Source of the DNA: Bosea sp. (in: a-proteobacteria)
GTDB taxonomy: Bacteria; Pseudomonadota; Alphaproteobacteria; Rhizobiales; Beijerinckiaceae
Direction: 5' to 3'
Length of the DNA: 64,000 nt
Assembly (NCBI RefSeq): GCF_023953965.1
Contig: NZ_JAMLIX010000002.1
Coordinates: 992,001-1,056,000 of the forward strand
Shown: in pieces, positions 18,116 to 28,988 of the stretch
Layout of the letters: every line of letters begins with the position of its first letter
Position numbering within the stretch: the first letter of the stretch is position 1
Position numbers and translations under genes: made by a program
The notes under the pieces: model-generated
What the model was told of the DNA's origin: nothing
The model's input: the letters and a program-made list of their open reading frames with translations, nothing else
Database searches by the model: none

Positions 18116-18972
18116 GCGCCGATCCGCGGCCAACGACGCGCGGCCCGCTGGCGCTGATCGCAGGCGGCGGCGACTATCCGCTCCAACTCGCACGCAGCCT
18201 GACCGGGAGCGGCGAGCGGCCCTATATCGCAGCGCTCGAAGGCGCGACCGATCCGGCAGCATTCGGCGCGGAGGCGGATGTCGCGACCTATCGCCTCGGC
18301 CAGCTCGGCGGCCTGCTGGACGAGCTGCGCCGGCGCGGCATCGCCGACATCGTCATGCTCGGCGCTTTGCCGCGGCCGAGCTTCGGCGCGCTGCGGCCGG
18401 AGGTCTCGACGCTAAAATACCTGCCGCATTTCGCCAAGGCGTTTCAGGGCGGGGACGATCATCTGCTGCGCGGGGTCGTCCGCTTCTTCGAGACGCAGGG
18501 CTTTCGCGTCCACGGCCCGGCCGAGATCGCGCCCGGCATGGCCGCGCCGCAAGGCGCGCTCGGCCGCCGGCAGGCATCGCCGGAGCAGCGCGCCGCGCTT
18601 GAGCGCGGCTTTTCGCTGCTCGACGCGCTGTCGCCCTTCGATGTCGGGCAGGCGGCGATCCTGGCCGATCACCGCGTCGTCGCGATCGAGGCCGCCGAAG
18701 GCACCGATGCGATGATCCGGCGGGTGGCTGATCTCGTCGCGCGCGGGCGCCTCAAGATCGGCAAGGGCGACGGCTTCCTCGTCAAGAGCCCGAAGGCGGG
18801 ACAGGATCTGCGCGTCGACATGCCGGCGATCGGGCCCGATACCCTGCGCAACATCGCCGAGGCCGGGCTTTCCGGCATCGGCCTGCGCGCAGGCGCCGTG
18901 CTGGTCGGCGATCGGGCGACGCTCGGCCAACAGGCGGACGCGCTTCGCCTCTTCGTCGAAGGCTTCCCCTGA
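18112..18972 (+). CDS. lpxI: UDP-2,3-diacylglucosamine pyrophosphatase LpxI
   Basis: This 286-residue protein belongs to the LpxI (DUF1009) family, which replaces LpxH in alphaproteobacteria and produces lipid X. Visible features are LALIAGGGDYPLQLARS at the N-terminus, the central PEISTLK-equivalent RPEVSTLKYLPHFAKAF, and GTDAMIRRVADL and KSPKAGQDLRVDMPAIGPDT in the catalytic C-terminal domain. Its GTG start overlaps the lpxA stop by four bases and its stop overlaps the lpxB start by one. Confidence 0.95.
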   Translation: MSADPRPTTRGPLALIAGGGDYPLQLARSLTGSGERPYIAALEGATDPAAFGAEADVATYRLGQLGGLLDELRRRGIADIVMLGALPRPSFGALRPEVSTLKYLPHFAKAFQGGDDHLLRGVVRFFETQGFRVHGPAEIAPGMAAPQGALGRRQASPEQRAALERGFSLLDALSPFDVGQAAILADHRVVAIEAAEGTDAMIRRVADLVARGRLKIGKGDGFLVKSPKAGQDLRVDMPAIGPDTLRNIAEAGLSGIGLRAGAVLVGDRATLGQQADALRLFVEGFP

Positions 18973-20144
18973 TGCGCCCCTTCCGCCTGGCCGTCATCGC
19001 CGGCGAGGCGTCGGGCGATGCGCTGGCGCTCAGCTTCCTCGCCGCTTTGCGCGAACGGCTGGGCGACCGCCCGGTCGAACTCAGCGGCGTGGGCGACCAC
19101 GGCCTGCCGGAAGCGGGGCTCGAGCCCCTCTTTCCGCAGGCCGATATCGCGGTGATGGGCTTTGGCCCGGTGATCGCGCGCCTGCCGCTGCTGCTCAGGC
19201 GGATCGAGGATGCGGCTGCCGGAATCGCGGCCTTCGCGCCCGATCTGCTGCTCACGATCGACAGCCCGGATTTCTGCCTGCGCGTCGCGAAGAAGGTGAG
19301 GGCGCGGGCGCCTGCCATTCCGATCGTGCACTGGGTCTGCCCGAGCGTCTGGGCCTGGCGCTCCGGCCGGGCGCGGCGGATGGCGCCGCATGTCGACCGC
19401 ATCCTCGCCCTGCTGCCCTTCGAGCCCGCCGCGCTCGCGAGGCTTCACGGCCCCGAGACCGTCTATGTCGGCCATCCGCTGATGGAACGGCTCGCCGAAA
19501 TGCGCCCGGATGTGGAGGAGCAGCGCTGCCGCGACGACGCGACGCAGCCGCTGGTGCTGGTCCTTCCCGGCAGCCGGCGCTCGGAGATCCACCACCTGAT
19601 GCCGGTCTTCGGCGAGACGGTGGCGAAGGTCGCGGCCGCGGTGCCGCGCGCGCGCTTCGTCCTGCCGGCGGTTCAGCGGCTCCGGCCGATGATCGCGGAG
19701 GCCGTGGCGCGCTGGCCCGTCGCGCCGGAGATCGTGACGGGCGAGGCTGCGAAGCTTGCGGCCTTTCGCGGGGCGCGGGCGGCGCTGGCTGCCTCCGGCA
19801 CCGTGACGCTGGAGCTTGCCCTGTCGCAGGTCCCCACCGTCGCGGCCTATCGCGGCGCCGGCTGGGAAGCCTTCCTGGCGCGCCGCCTCGTCAAGCTGCC
19901 GAGCGTGATCCTGCCGAACCTGATCCTCGGCCGGAGCATCGTCCCGGAGTTCATCCAGGAGGCGGCGACGGCCGGGGCGCTGAGCCGGCATCTCCTCGCC
20001 GCGATGGCCGAGGGCGGCGAGCGGCGCGAACAGCTTGCCGGCTTCGCCGAAGTCGAGACGATCATGCGCTCCGCCGGGCCAAGTCCCGCTGCGAATGCGG
20101 TCGCGGCGGCGCTGGCGATCCTGCCGGACGGGCAGGGGCGCTGA
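18972..20144 (+). CDS. lpxB: Lipid-A-disaccharide synthase
   Basis: A 390-residue GT-B family 19 glycosyltransferase joining UDP-diacyl-GlcN and lipid X. AGEASGDALALSFL at the N-terminus, WVCPSVWAWRSGRARRM in the middle and LVLPGSRRSEIHHLMPVF in the second domain are diagnostic. It is the last gene of the lpx cluster (TGATG junction with lpxI) and converges on gltA. Confidence 0.96.
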   Translation: MRPFRLAVIAGEASGDALALSFLAALRERLGDRPVELSGVGDHGLPEAGLEPLFPQADIAVMGFGPVIARLPLLLRRIEDAAAGIAAFAPDLLLTIDSPDFCLRVAKKVRARAPAIPIVHWVCPSVWAWRSGRARRMAPHVDRILALLPFEPAALARLHGPETVYVGHPLMERLAEMRPDVEEQRCRDDATQPLVLVLPGSRRSEIHHLMPVFGETVAKVAAAVPRARFVLPAVQRLRPMIAEAVARWPVAPEIVTGEAAKLAAFRGARAALAASGTVTLELALSQVPTVAAYRGAGWEAFLARRLVKLPSVILPNLILGRSIVPEFIQEAATAGALSRHLLAAMAEGGERREQLAGFAEVETIMRSAGPSPAANAVAAALAILPDGQGR

Positions 20145-20191
20145 CGGACCGCGCTTCCGGTCGGAAACAGCACCAGCTTCCTTCAGCCATG

Positions 20192-20223
20192 AAAAAAGGC
20201 GCGGGGCTTTCGCCTCGCGCCTT
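20192..20223 (-). terminator. Intrinsic terminator of gltA
   Basis: Read on the - strand, stem AAGGCGCG (20223-20216) pairs with CGCGCCTT (20203-20196) and is followed by a run of T (20197-20192). It lies 23 bp beyond the gltA stop. The same hairpin may slow transcripts from lpxB but has no T-run in that direction. Confidence 0.8.
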
Positions 20224-20245
20224 CCGGATGAGCGATGAAGCGCCT

Positions 20246-21535
<1,290 letters not shown>

Positions 21536-21794
21536 CGATACCGATCCTTTCAAGGCTCGCTGCCGTTCAGCCCCGGTTTCGCCTCCGGGCGCTTCCGCGC
21601 CTGGCATCCCTCATTCGAAAAGGAACAAGGAAGGCGGACCATGTGACTGATTTACAAGCAATATCTACGCCCGGCCGCGCTGCCGCGCCACGAGGCACCT
21701 CGCGTCACTAGACCATTTGCGCAGGGCATTCAACCGAGCCGAAAGGCGGTTGGAGCCGCGCTGCGCTCATGGCTGCGCGGCTATCGGCGCCGCC

Positions 21795-23216
21795 TCAGGC
21801 CGCCTGGTCGGCCAGCCGCGCCAGCGTCTCCTCGCGGCCGAGCACGGCCATGACGTCGAACAGGCCCGGCGACATCGCCCGGCCGGTCAGCGCGGCGCGC
21901 AGCGGCTGGGCCGCCTGGCCGAGCTTGAGCCCGCTTTCCTCGACATAGGCGCGCACCGCAGCCTCCAGCGGCGCCGGCGCCCAGTCACCGAGGCCGGCGA
22001 GCTTCTCCGCGATCTGCGGCAGCCGCTGCCGCGCGGCCGCGTCGAGCAGGCCGGCCGCCTTCTCGTCGAGCTTCAGCGGCCGCCGGGCATGGAGATAGAA
22101 GGCGGAGTCGAGGAGCTCGACCAGCGTCTTGGCGCGCTCCTTGAGCCCGGGCATGGCGGCGAGGAACTTCGCCTCCAGCTCCGGCGGGAGCGTCGAGCCG
22201 AGGCCGCGCGCCGGCCCGATCTCCGGCAGGATGACCTTGAGCGCGTCGAGCAGTTCGGCATCGCCCGACTGGCGCATATAGAGCCCGTTGAGGTTCTCCA
22301 GCTTGGCGTAGTCGAAGCGCGCCGGCGAGCGGCCGATCGCGGAGAGGCCGAAGGCGTCGATCATCTCCTGCGTCGAGAAGACCTCCTGGTCGCCATGGCT
22401 CCACCCCAGCCGCACCAGATAGTTGCGCAGCGCCGCCGGCAGATAGCCCATCGAGCGATAGGCATCGATGCCGAGCGCGCCGTGGCGCTTCGAGAGCTTG
22501 GCGCCGTCCGGCCCGTGGATCAGCGGGATATGCGACATGCTCGGCACGTCCCAGCCGAGCGCCTGGTAGATCTGCGTCTGGCGGGCGGCGTTGGTCAGGT
22601 GGTCGTCGCCGCGGATGACGTGAGTGACGCCCATGTCGTGATCGTCGACCACCACCGCCAGCATATAGGTCGGCGTGCCGTCCGAGCGCAGCAGCACGAG
22701 GTCGTCGAGGTTCTCGTTCTGCCAGACGACGCGGCCCTGCACCTCGTCGTTCACCACCGTCTCCCCGGTCTGTGGCGCCTTCAGGCGGATCACGGGCTTC
22801 GCGCCGGCCGGCGCCGTCGCCGGGTCGCGGTCGCGCCAGCGCCCGTCATAGCGCAGCGGCTTGCCCTCGGCGCGGGCCTTCTCGCGCATCTCCTCGAGTT
22901 CGGCCGGGGTCGCGTAGCAGAGATAGGCCTTGCCGGCGGCGAGCATCTCCTCGGCGACCTCGCGATGCCGGCCGGCGCGCTGGAACTGGTAGACTGTCTC
23001 ACCGTCCCAATCGAGGCCGAGCCATTTCAGCCCGTCGAGGATCGCGGCGATCGCCGCATCGGTCGAGCGTTCCCGGTCGGTGTCCTCGATGCGCAGCAGC
23101 ATCTTGCCGCCCTGCCGGCGGGCATAGAGCCAGTTGAACAGCGCCGTCCGGGCCCCGCCGATATGCAGGAAGCCGGTGGGCGAGGGCGCAAAGCGCGTGA
23201 CGACGGCGTTGCTCAT
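21795..23216 (-). CDS. gltX: Glutamyl-tRNA synthetase
   Basis: A 473-residue class I aminoacyl-tRNA synthetase. The HIGH-type motif is in RFAPSPTGFLHIGGARTAL and the KMSKS-type motif is KLSKRHG. Start ATG 23216 directly precedes the conserved VVTRFAPSPTG; a start at 23456 would add about 80 low-complexity residues. Organisms of this group often use a non-discriminating GluRS plus GatCAB; the sequence alone does not tell. It is divergent from comEC. Confidence 0.96.
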   Translation of the reverse strand: MSNAVVTRFAPSPTGFLHIGGARTALFNWLYARRQGGKMLLRIEDTDRERSTDAAIAAILDGLKWLGLDWDGETVYQFQRAGRHREVAEEMLAAGKAYLCYATPAELEEMREKARAEGKPLRYDGRWRDRDPATAPAGAKPVIRLKAPQTGETVVNDEVQGRVVWQNENLDDLVLLRSDGTPTYMLAVVVDDHDMGVTHVIRGDDHLTNAARQTQIYQALGWDVPSMSHIPLIHGPDGAKLSKRHGALGIDAYRSMGYLPAALRNYLVRLGWSHGDQEVFSTQEMIDAFGLSAIGRSPARFDYAKLENLNGLYMRQSGDAELLDALKVILPEIGPARGLGSTLPPELEAKFLAAMPGLKERAKTLVELLDSAFYLHARRPLKLDEKAAGLLDAAARQRLPQIAEKLAGLGDWAPAPLEAAVRAYVEESGLKLGQAAQPLRAALTGRAMSPGLFDVMAVLGREETLARLADQAA

Positions 23217-23368
23217 GCGAGAAAACTCCGGCCGGGCGGCGGGACCGCCCGGGGGCGAAACGGGAAGGGCGCAGATCGTGGCATGACAATCGGCGCGCGC
23301 CCTGTAACATGGCTTGGCCGGAAAGGTTAAGCGGTCAAATCGCAGGGCCGGCAGGGGAGGAGCGGGCG

Positions 23369-25630
23369 ATGGAGCCGGCGCCGCCGGGGGATGGGCCGGG
23401 ACGAGGCCGGCGCGGCGCGCAGGTCCGTGCCTGGCCGGCCCGCCTGGGCGCCACACGCCCGCTTGCGGTGCGCCTCGATCCCCTGTTCGGACGGCTCTGG
23501 CTGCATCTGCGGCAAGGCTTCGCGCTGGAGGCCGAGCGGCGCCGGCCTTTCCTCTGGCTGCCCGTCGCGATGGGCGCCGGCATCTTGCTCTATTTCGCGG
23601 CGGACCGGGAGCCCGCCCTGTGGGCGCCGCTCGCCGGCCTTATGCTCAGCGGTGCGCTCGCCTTCGCGCTGCGCCTGCGCCGTTACGCCGCGATGGCCTG
23701 TCTCGCCGCGGCGGCGGCTTTCACGGGCTTCGCCGCCGGGGTCTGGCGCACCGCCGATGTCGCCGCGCCGATGCTGGAGCGGGCGCGCATCGGCAAGCTC
23801 TCCGGCTTCGTCGAGAGCGTCGAAACCCGCGATGGCGGCGGGGCGCGGCTCGTGCTGCTGGTCACGGATATCGCCGGGGTGCCTGCGGGCGAGCGGCCGA
23901 AGCGGGTCCGTGTCAACATCCGGGCGGGTTCCGTGGCGCCGGGCGACCACATCCTCGCCACGGCGCGGCTTCTGCCCCCGCCGGGACCGGCCAGGGCCGG
24001 CGGCTATGATTTCGGCCGCGATGCCTTCTTCCGCGGGATCGGCGCCGTCGGCAGCGTCTCCGGCAAGATCGCGCTCGCGCCGCCGCCTCATCCCCCGCCG
24101 ACGCGCCTGACCGTCGACGCGACGATCGACCGCGCCCGCAACGCCCTGACGCGGCGCATCGCCGAGGTCGCGGGCGGACAGGGCGGGGCGGTCGCCGCCG
24201 CGCTCGTCACCGGCAAGCGCGGCCTGATCACCGAGGCGACCAACAACGATCTGCGCGCCGCCGGCATCTACCACATCGTCTCGATCTCCGGGCTGCACAT
24301 GGTGCTCGCCGCCGGGACGATCTTCGCGCTGGTGCGCGCGCTCCTCGCCCTGTCGCAGACCGCGGCGCTGCGCTGGCCGGTGAAGAAGCTCGCGGCGCTG
24401 GCGGCCATGCTCGGCGCGACCGGCTATTGCATCTTCTCCGGCGGCGACGTCGCGACCGAGCGCTCGCTGATCATGACGCTGGTGATGCTGGGCGCGATCC
24501 TGGTCGACCGTACGGCGCTCAGCATGCGCAACCTCGCGATCGCCGCCATGATCGTGCTGCTGCGCGAGCCCGACGCGCTGCTGGGACCGAGCTTCCAGAT
24601 GTCCTTCGGCGCGGTCGCGGCGCTGATCGCCTTCGCCGAGCGCTGGGAGGGGCGCGAGCGCACGAATCCGCCGCCGGCGCTGCCCTGGCCGCTTGGGCCG
24701 ATCGCGACGGCGGCGCTCGGCATCGTCGTCACCACCTTGCTGGCGACCGCCGCCACCGCACCCTTCGGCGCCTATCATTTCCAGACCTTCAACCCCTTCG
24801 GCCTGCTCGGCAACGCCATGGCGCTGCCCTTCGTCTCGCTTTTCGTGATGCCGGCGGCGGTGTTCGGCGTGCTCGCCTACCCGTTCGGGCTGGACTGGCC
24901 GGCCTGGGCGCTGATGGGGCTCGCCTCCGACGCGGTGCTCAGCGTGGCGCATTGGGTCGCGACCATCGACCATTCCACGGTGACGGTCGCGGCGTTCGGT
25001 CCGGCGGTGCTGGGCTGCTTCGCGCTGGCGCTTTTGTGGCTGACGCTCTGGACGACCGCCTGGCGCTGGCTTGCGGTGTTGCCACTGGTCTTCGGCGTCG
25101 CGATAGCCGGCAAGCCGGAGCGGCCCGAGATCCTGATCGAGCGCGACGGCGCGGGGCTGGCGGTGCGTGGGCCCGACGGGCGCCTCGCCATCGCCGGCAA
25201 GCCCAGCCGCTTCGTCCTCCAGCAATGGCTCGCCGCCGATGGCGACGCCCGCTCGCCCGACGATCCCTCGCTCAGGGCCGGCATCGCCTGCGACAGGCTG
25301 GCCTGCATCGCCCGGACGGCAGACCGGCGCACGGTCTCCTATGCGCGCGACCGGCTGGCGATCGTCGAGGATTGCCAGCGGGCCGACCTCGTCGTCACCG
25401 CCACCCCCTGGAGTGGGGCCTGCAAGGCGCAGCTGATCGAGCGGATGACGCTCTCGCGCGGCGGCGCGACCTCGCTCTACCGCGCATCCAAGGGCTGGAG
25501 CAGCCATGCCGCGGAACGCTCCGGCGCCGAAAGGCCCTGGAGCCGCGGCAAGCCGGCGCCTGCGGCCCCGCCGGCTGCAGCCCCTCGGCCATCGGCCGAT
25601 GCCGCCGATGGCGATCCGGACCCCTTGTAG
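23369..25630 (+). CDS. comEC: ComEC/Rec2-type DNA-uptake membrane protein
   Basis: A 753-residue polytopic protein. The N-terminal DUF4131-like region (about 60-260) with an OB-like insert is followed by the competence domain, including YHIVSISGLHMVLAAGTIF and about eight membrane helices. The C-terminal part (about 590-753) lacks the zinc-binding HxHxDH of the metallo-beta-lactamase domain. ATG 23369 is preceded by GGGGAGG. The protein would form the inner-membrane channel for single-stranded DNA, but no other competence gene is nearby. Its place next to gltX and lexA is common in the order. Confidence 0.85.
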   Translation: MEPAPPGDGPGRGRRGAQVRAWPARLGATRPLAVRLDPLFGRLWLHLRQGFALEAERRRPFLWLPVAMGAGILLYFAADREPALWAPLAGLMLSGALAFALRLRRYAAMACLAAAAAFTGFAAGVWRTADVAAPMLERARIGKLSGFVESVETRDGGGARLVLLVTDIAGVPAGERPKRVRVNIRAGSVAPGDHILATARLLPPPGPARAGGYDFGRDAFFRGIGAVGSVSGKIALAPPPHPPPTRLTVDATIDRARNALTRRIAEVAGGQGGAVAAALVTGKRGLITEATNNDLRAAGIYHIVSISGLHMVLAAGTIFALVRALLALSQTAALRWPVKKLAALAAMLGATGYCIFSGGDVATERSLIMTLVMLGAILVDRTALSMRNLAIAAMIVLLREPDALLGPSFQMSFGAVAALIAFAERWEGRERTNPPPALPWPLGPIATAALGIVVTTLLATAATAPFGAYHFQTFNPFGLLGNAMALPFVSLFVMPAAVFGVLAYPFGLDWPAWALMGLASDAVLSVAHWVATIDHSTVTVAAFGPAVLGCFALALLWLTLWTTAWRWLAVLPLVFGVAIAGKPERPEILIERDGAGLAVRGPDGRLAIAGKPSRFVLQQWLAADGDARSPDDPSLRAGIACDRLACIARTADRRTVSYARDRLAIVEDCQRADLVVTATPWSGACKAQLIERMTLSRGGATSLYRASKGWSSHAAERSGAERPWSRGKPAPAAPPAAAPRPSADAADGDPDPL

Positions 25631-25685
25631 GCGTTGCCGATCAAGCCGGGGGCCGTCGCCCAGCCCCGATGGCGACCGATCGCCT

Positions 25686-26402
25686 TCAGTAACGCCGCAT
25701 CAGGTTGACCAGCCGCCCCTGGATCTTGACCCGGTCGGGGGCGAGCGTGCGGGTTTCGTAGGCCGGGTTCGCCGCTTCGAGCGCGATCGCGGAGCCGCGC
25801 TTGCGCAGCCGCTTCAGCGTCGCCTCCTCGTCGTCGATCAGCGCCACGATGATGTCGCCGGTATCGGCCGTGTCCTGCCTGCGGATGATGACGGTATCGC
25901 CGTCGAGGATGCCGGCCTCGACCATCGAATCGCCGCGCACCTCCAGCGCGTAATGCTCGCCGGAGCCCAGCATGTCGGGCGGCAGCGAAACGGTGTGGCT
26001 GCGGCTCTGGATCGCCGAGATCGGCGTGCCGGCGGCGATGCGGCCCATGACGGGGATGGCGACGGCGCGCCGGCCGTCCTCCTCCGCCGCTGCCGCGGGG
26101 CGCGGCCTGGCGGAAGCCGGCTCAGCGCCTCGGCCGCCCTGGACCACGGCCGGGCTGAAGCGCTGCCGCGGCTGCGGTGCGCCGAGCCCTTCCGGCGTCT
26201 TGATGACCTCGAGCGCGCGCGCCCGGTTCGGCAGGCGGCGGATGAAGCCGCGCTCCTCCAGCGCCATGATCAGCCGGTGGATGCCGGATTTCGAGCGCAG
26301 GTCGAGCGCGTCCTTCATCTCGTCGAAGGAGGGCGGCACGCCGCTCTCGCGCAAGCGTTCCTGGATGAAGCGCAGGAGTTCGTGTTGCTTGCGTGTCAGC
26401 AT
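25686..26402 (-). CDS. lexA: LexA SOS repressor
   Basis: A 238-residue repressor-protease. The N-terminal winged helix includes VPPSFDEMKDALDLRSKSGI and HRLIMALEERGFIRRL. The self-cleavage bond is Ala124-Gly125 (in GRIAAGTPI), with the Ser159 (RGDSMVEAGI) and Lys197 (EEATLKRL) dyad. The linker between domains is about 35 residues longer than in E. coli, as usual in alphaproteobacteria. One LexA box at 26456-26470 lies about 54 bp upstream, so it is autoregulated. Its probable targets in this window are itself, ssb and the small gene at 1072. Confidence 0.97.
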   Translation of the reverse strand: MLTRKQHELLRFIQERLRESGVPPSFDEMKDALDLRSKSGIHRLIMALEERGFIRRLPNRARALEVIKTPEGLGAPQPRQRFSPAVVQGGRGAEPASARPRPAAAAEEDGRRAVAIPVMGRIAAGTPISAIQSRSHTVSLPPDMLGSGEHYALEVRGDSMVEAGILDGDTVIIRRQDTADTGDIIVALIDDEEATLKRLRKRGSAIALEAANPAYETRTLAPDRVKIQGRLVNLMRRY

Positions 26403-26455
26403 GGTCCCCGCCGGCCCCTGGAAGAGATTCGAAACAAAGCACGAACACCATACGC

Positions 26456-26470
26456 GTTCTGCTTGTGTTC
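26456..26470. promoter_or_regulatory. LexA box upstream of lexA
   Basis: GTTCTGCTTGTGTTC is an exact GTTC-N7-GTTC operator, the reverse complement of GAAC-N7-GAAC. It lies in the 77-bp gap between moeA and lexA, positioned for autorepression of lexA. Confidence 0.9.
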
Positions 26471-26479
26471 CGCAAGCAG

Positions 26480-27691
26480 CTACCGTAGCGGCAGGATGCG
26501 GCAGGGGTCGCCCTGCTTCGCCGGAGGGGCATAGGCCGGGCGGATCGTCAGCGCCTGCGCCCGCGCCAGCGTGCCGAGCATCGAGGAATCCTGCCGGCCG
26601 AAGGGCGTCGCGACCCAGCCTTCCGGCGTCAGCGAAAGCTCCGAGCGCAGGTAATCCTCGCGCGCGTCGTTGCCCGGCAGGTCGCGGCCGAGCAAAGCGG
26701 GGATGCTGCGGTCGCGGCCGGCGTCAGTGATGCCGAGCAGCGCCTCGATCAGCGGCAGCACGAAGAGATGGCCGCAGACGATCGAGGAGACCGGGTTGCC
26801 GGGCAGGCCGACCACCACCATCGGACCGAGGCGCCCGGTCATCATCGGCTTGCCCGGCCGCATCGCGATCTTCCAGAAGCCGAGCGCCATGCCCGCCCGC
26901 GTCAGCGCCTCGTGCACGAGGTCGTGCGCGCCGACCGAGGCGCCGCCGAGCGTGATCAGCACATCGGCCTCGGCTGCCCGCGCCTGCGCGATCTTCGCGG
27001 CGAGGTCGGCATGGTCGTCGCGGGCGATGCCGAGATCGAGCACGCTGCCGCCGGCCTTCTCGACCAGCGCGGCGAGCGCGAACGAGTTCGAGGCGACGAT
27101 CTGGTCGCGCCCCACCGGCTCGCCCGGCGCCACCAGCTCGTCGCCGGTGGCGAGGATCGCGACGCTGGGCTTGCGCCGGACGGCCAGGGCCGGGTGCCCC
27201 ATCGCGGCGGCGAGCCCGAGCGCCGCGCCGTCGAGCACGCGCCCGGCCGGCAGCAGGACGTCGCCCTTGTGGAAATCGAGCCCCGCAGCGCGCAGGAACT
27301 GGCCCTTCGCGGGCGGCACGCGCACGCGGATCGCCGGGCTGCCGACGCCGTCCGCATCTTCCTGGATCAGGATCGTGTCGGCGCCCTGCGGCATCGGCGC
27401 GCCGGTGAAGATGCGCACCGCCTCACCCGGCCCGACCGCACCCTCGAAAGCCCGGCCGGCGGCCGATTCGCCGATCACGGCGAGCGCAACGCCTTGCGCC
27501 ATCTCGTCGCCGCGCACGGCATAGCCGTCCATGGCGGAATTGGCGAAGGGCGGATGGGTCCTCAGCGCCTCGACCTCGGTGGCGAGCACCCGCCAGGCGC
27601 ATTGGGAGAGTGGCAGGGTCTCCGCTCCCATCGGCCCCGGGATGCTCTCGAGCAGCGCCTTGCGCGCGACGGGGACCGGGGTGAGCGCCAT
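26480..27691 (-). CDS. moeA: Molybdopterin molybdenumtransferase MoeA
   Basis: A 403-residue enzyme that inserts molybdate into adenylylated molybdopterin. FANSAMDGYAVRG at the N-terminal part is the family hallmark, with the MoCF domain carrying ATGDELV, ITLGGASVGAHD and GLPGNPVSS. It is the last gene of the trpGDC-moaC-moeA run; its ATG overlaps the moaC stop by one base. Confidence 0.95.
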   Translation of the reverse strand: MALTPVPVARKALLESIPGPMGAETLPLSQCAWRVLATEVEALRTHPPFANSAMDGYAVRGDEMAQGVALAVIGESAAGRAFEGAVGPGEAVRIFTGAPMPQGADTILIQEDADGVGSPAIRVRVPPAKGQFLRAAGLDFHKGDVLLPAGRVLDGAALGLAAAMGHPALAVRRKPSVAILATGDELVAPGEPVGRDQIVASNSFALAALVEKAGGSVLDLGIARDDHADLAAKIAQARAAEADVLITLGGASVGAHDLVHEALTRAGMALGFWKIAMRPGKPMMTGRLGPMVVVGLPGNPVSSIVCGHLFVLPLIEALLGITDAGRDRSIPALLGRDLPGNDAREDYLRSELSLTPEGWVATPFGRQDSSMLGTLARAQALTIRPAYAPPAKQGDPCRILPLR

Positions 27692-28173
27692 CAGGACTCT
27701 TTCGCCTCGTAATCGCCGGACTGGCCGCCGGATTTGCGCAGCAGGCGGATAGCCTCGATCCGCATCGCCCGGTCGACGGCCTTGACCATGTCGTAGACGG
27801 TGAGACAGGCGACGGAGACGGCGGTCAGCGCCTCCATCTCGACGCCGGTCTGGCCCTTCATCCTGACTTCGGCGCGCACGCGCACGCCCGGCAGCGCCTC
27901 GTCGATGGTGAGATCGACGGCAATCTTGCTCAGCAGCAGCGGGTGGCAGAGCGGGATCAGCTCATGCGTGCGCTTCGCCGCCATGATGCCGGCTAGCCGG
28001 GCGGTGCCGAGCACGTCGCCCTTCCTGGCGTTGCCGTCGCGCACGATCGCGATGGTTTCCGGCGCCATCACGACGTTGCCTTCGGCGATGGCGAGACGCA
28101 CCGTCTCGGCCTTGCCGCCGACATCGACCATATGCGCCTCACCCTGGGCGTCGAGATGGCTGAGCCTGCTCAC
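27691..28173 (-). CDS. moaC: Cyclic pyranopterin monophosphate synthase MoaC
   Basis: A 160-residue enzyme that converts the MoaA product to cyclic pyranopterin monophosphate. LIPLCHPLLLSK and GVEMEALTAVSVACLTVYDMVK (split here at residue level) hold the conserved active-site His and acidic residues. The GTG start overlaps the trpC stop by four bases. Placement of molybdenum-cofactor genes after trp genes is the usual alphaproteobacterial arrangement. Confidence 0.95.
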   Translation of the reverse strand: MSRLSHLDAQGEAHMVDVGGKAETVRLAIAEGNVVMAPETIAIVRDGNARKGDVLGTARLAGIMAAKRTHELIPLCHPLLLSKIAVDLTIDEALPGVRVRAEVRMKGQTGVEMEALTAVSVACLTVYDMVKAVDRAMRIEAIRLLRKSGGQSGDYEAKES

Positions 28174-28988
28174 GCCGCGTCGGCCTTGCCGGCGAGCAGG
28201 TCCCGCGTCGCGGCGGTCACGTCGGCTTGCCGCATCAGGCTCTCGCCGACGAGAAAGCTGTTCACGCCCGCCCGGTTGAGCCGGGCGATGTCGGCATGGC
28301 TGAAGATGCCGCTTTCGCTAATGACGATCCGGCCGGCGGGCACGCGCGGCGCCAGCCGTTCCGTCACCGCGAGATCGACGTTGAAGCTGCGCAGGTCGCG
28401 GTTGTTGATGCCGATGAGCCTGCTTTCCAGCTTCAGCGCCCGGTCGAGCTCGGCGTCGTCATGCACCTCGACCAGCACGTCCATGCCGAGCCCGCGCGCG
28501 GTCTCGTTCAGCGCCTTGGCGGTGGCGTCGTCGACGCCGGCCATGATGATCAGGATGCAATCGGCGCCCCAGGCGCGGGCCTCATGGACCTGATAGGGCT
28601 CGTAGAGGAAATCCTTGCGCAGCGCCGGCAGGCCGGCGGCCTCGCGCGCCTGCGTCAGGAACTCCGGCCTGCCCTGAAAGGAGGGCGCGTCGGTCAGCAC
28701 GGAAAGACAGGCCGCGCCGCCGGCCGCATAGGCACGCGCGAGCGTGGGCGGGTCGAAATCGGCCCGGATCAGGCCCCTGGACGGGCTCGCCTTCTTGATC
28801 TCGGCGATCAGGGCGGGCGTGCCTTGCGCGAGCTTGGCCCCGAGCGCATCGGCGAAGCCGCGCGGTTGGCCTGCGGCGCGCGCGCGCTTTTCGATCTCGG
28901 CCTGCGGGACGGCGGCCTTGGCGGCGGCGATCTCCTGTCGCTTATAGGCTTCGATTCTGGCGAGGATGTCGGTCATGCCGGCGCTCAC
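28170..28988 (-). CDS. trpC: Indole-3-glycerol phosphate synthase
   Basis: A (beta/alpha)8 enzyme of tryptophan synthesis, 272 residues from GTG 28988 (coupled to the trpD stop) or 268 from ATG 28976 (MTDILARIEAYK). EIKKASPSRGLIRADFD, RKDFLYEPYQVHEARAWG, IGINNRDL and VISESGI are all conserved. It is not fused to TrpF. Confidence 0.95.
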   Translation of the reverse strand: MSAGMTDILARIEAYKRQEIAAAKAAVPQAEIEKRARAAGQPRGFADALGAKLAQGTPALIAEIKKASPSRGLIRADFDPPTLARAYAAGGAACLSVLTDAPSFQGRPEFLTQAREAAGLPALRKDFLYEPYQVHEARAWGADCILIIMAGVDDATAKALNETARGLGMDVLVEVHDDAELDRALKLESRLIGINNRDLRSFNVDLAVTERLAPRVPAGRIVISESGIFSHADIARLNRAGVNSFLVGESLMRQADVTAATRDLLAGKADAA

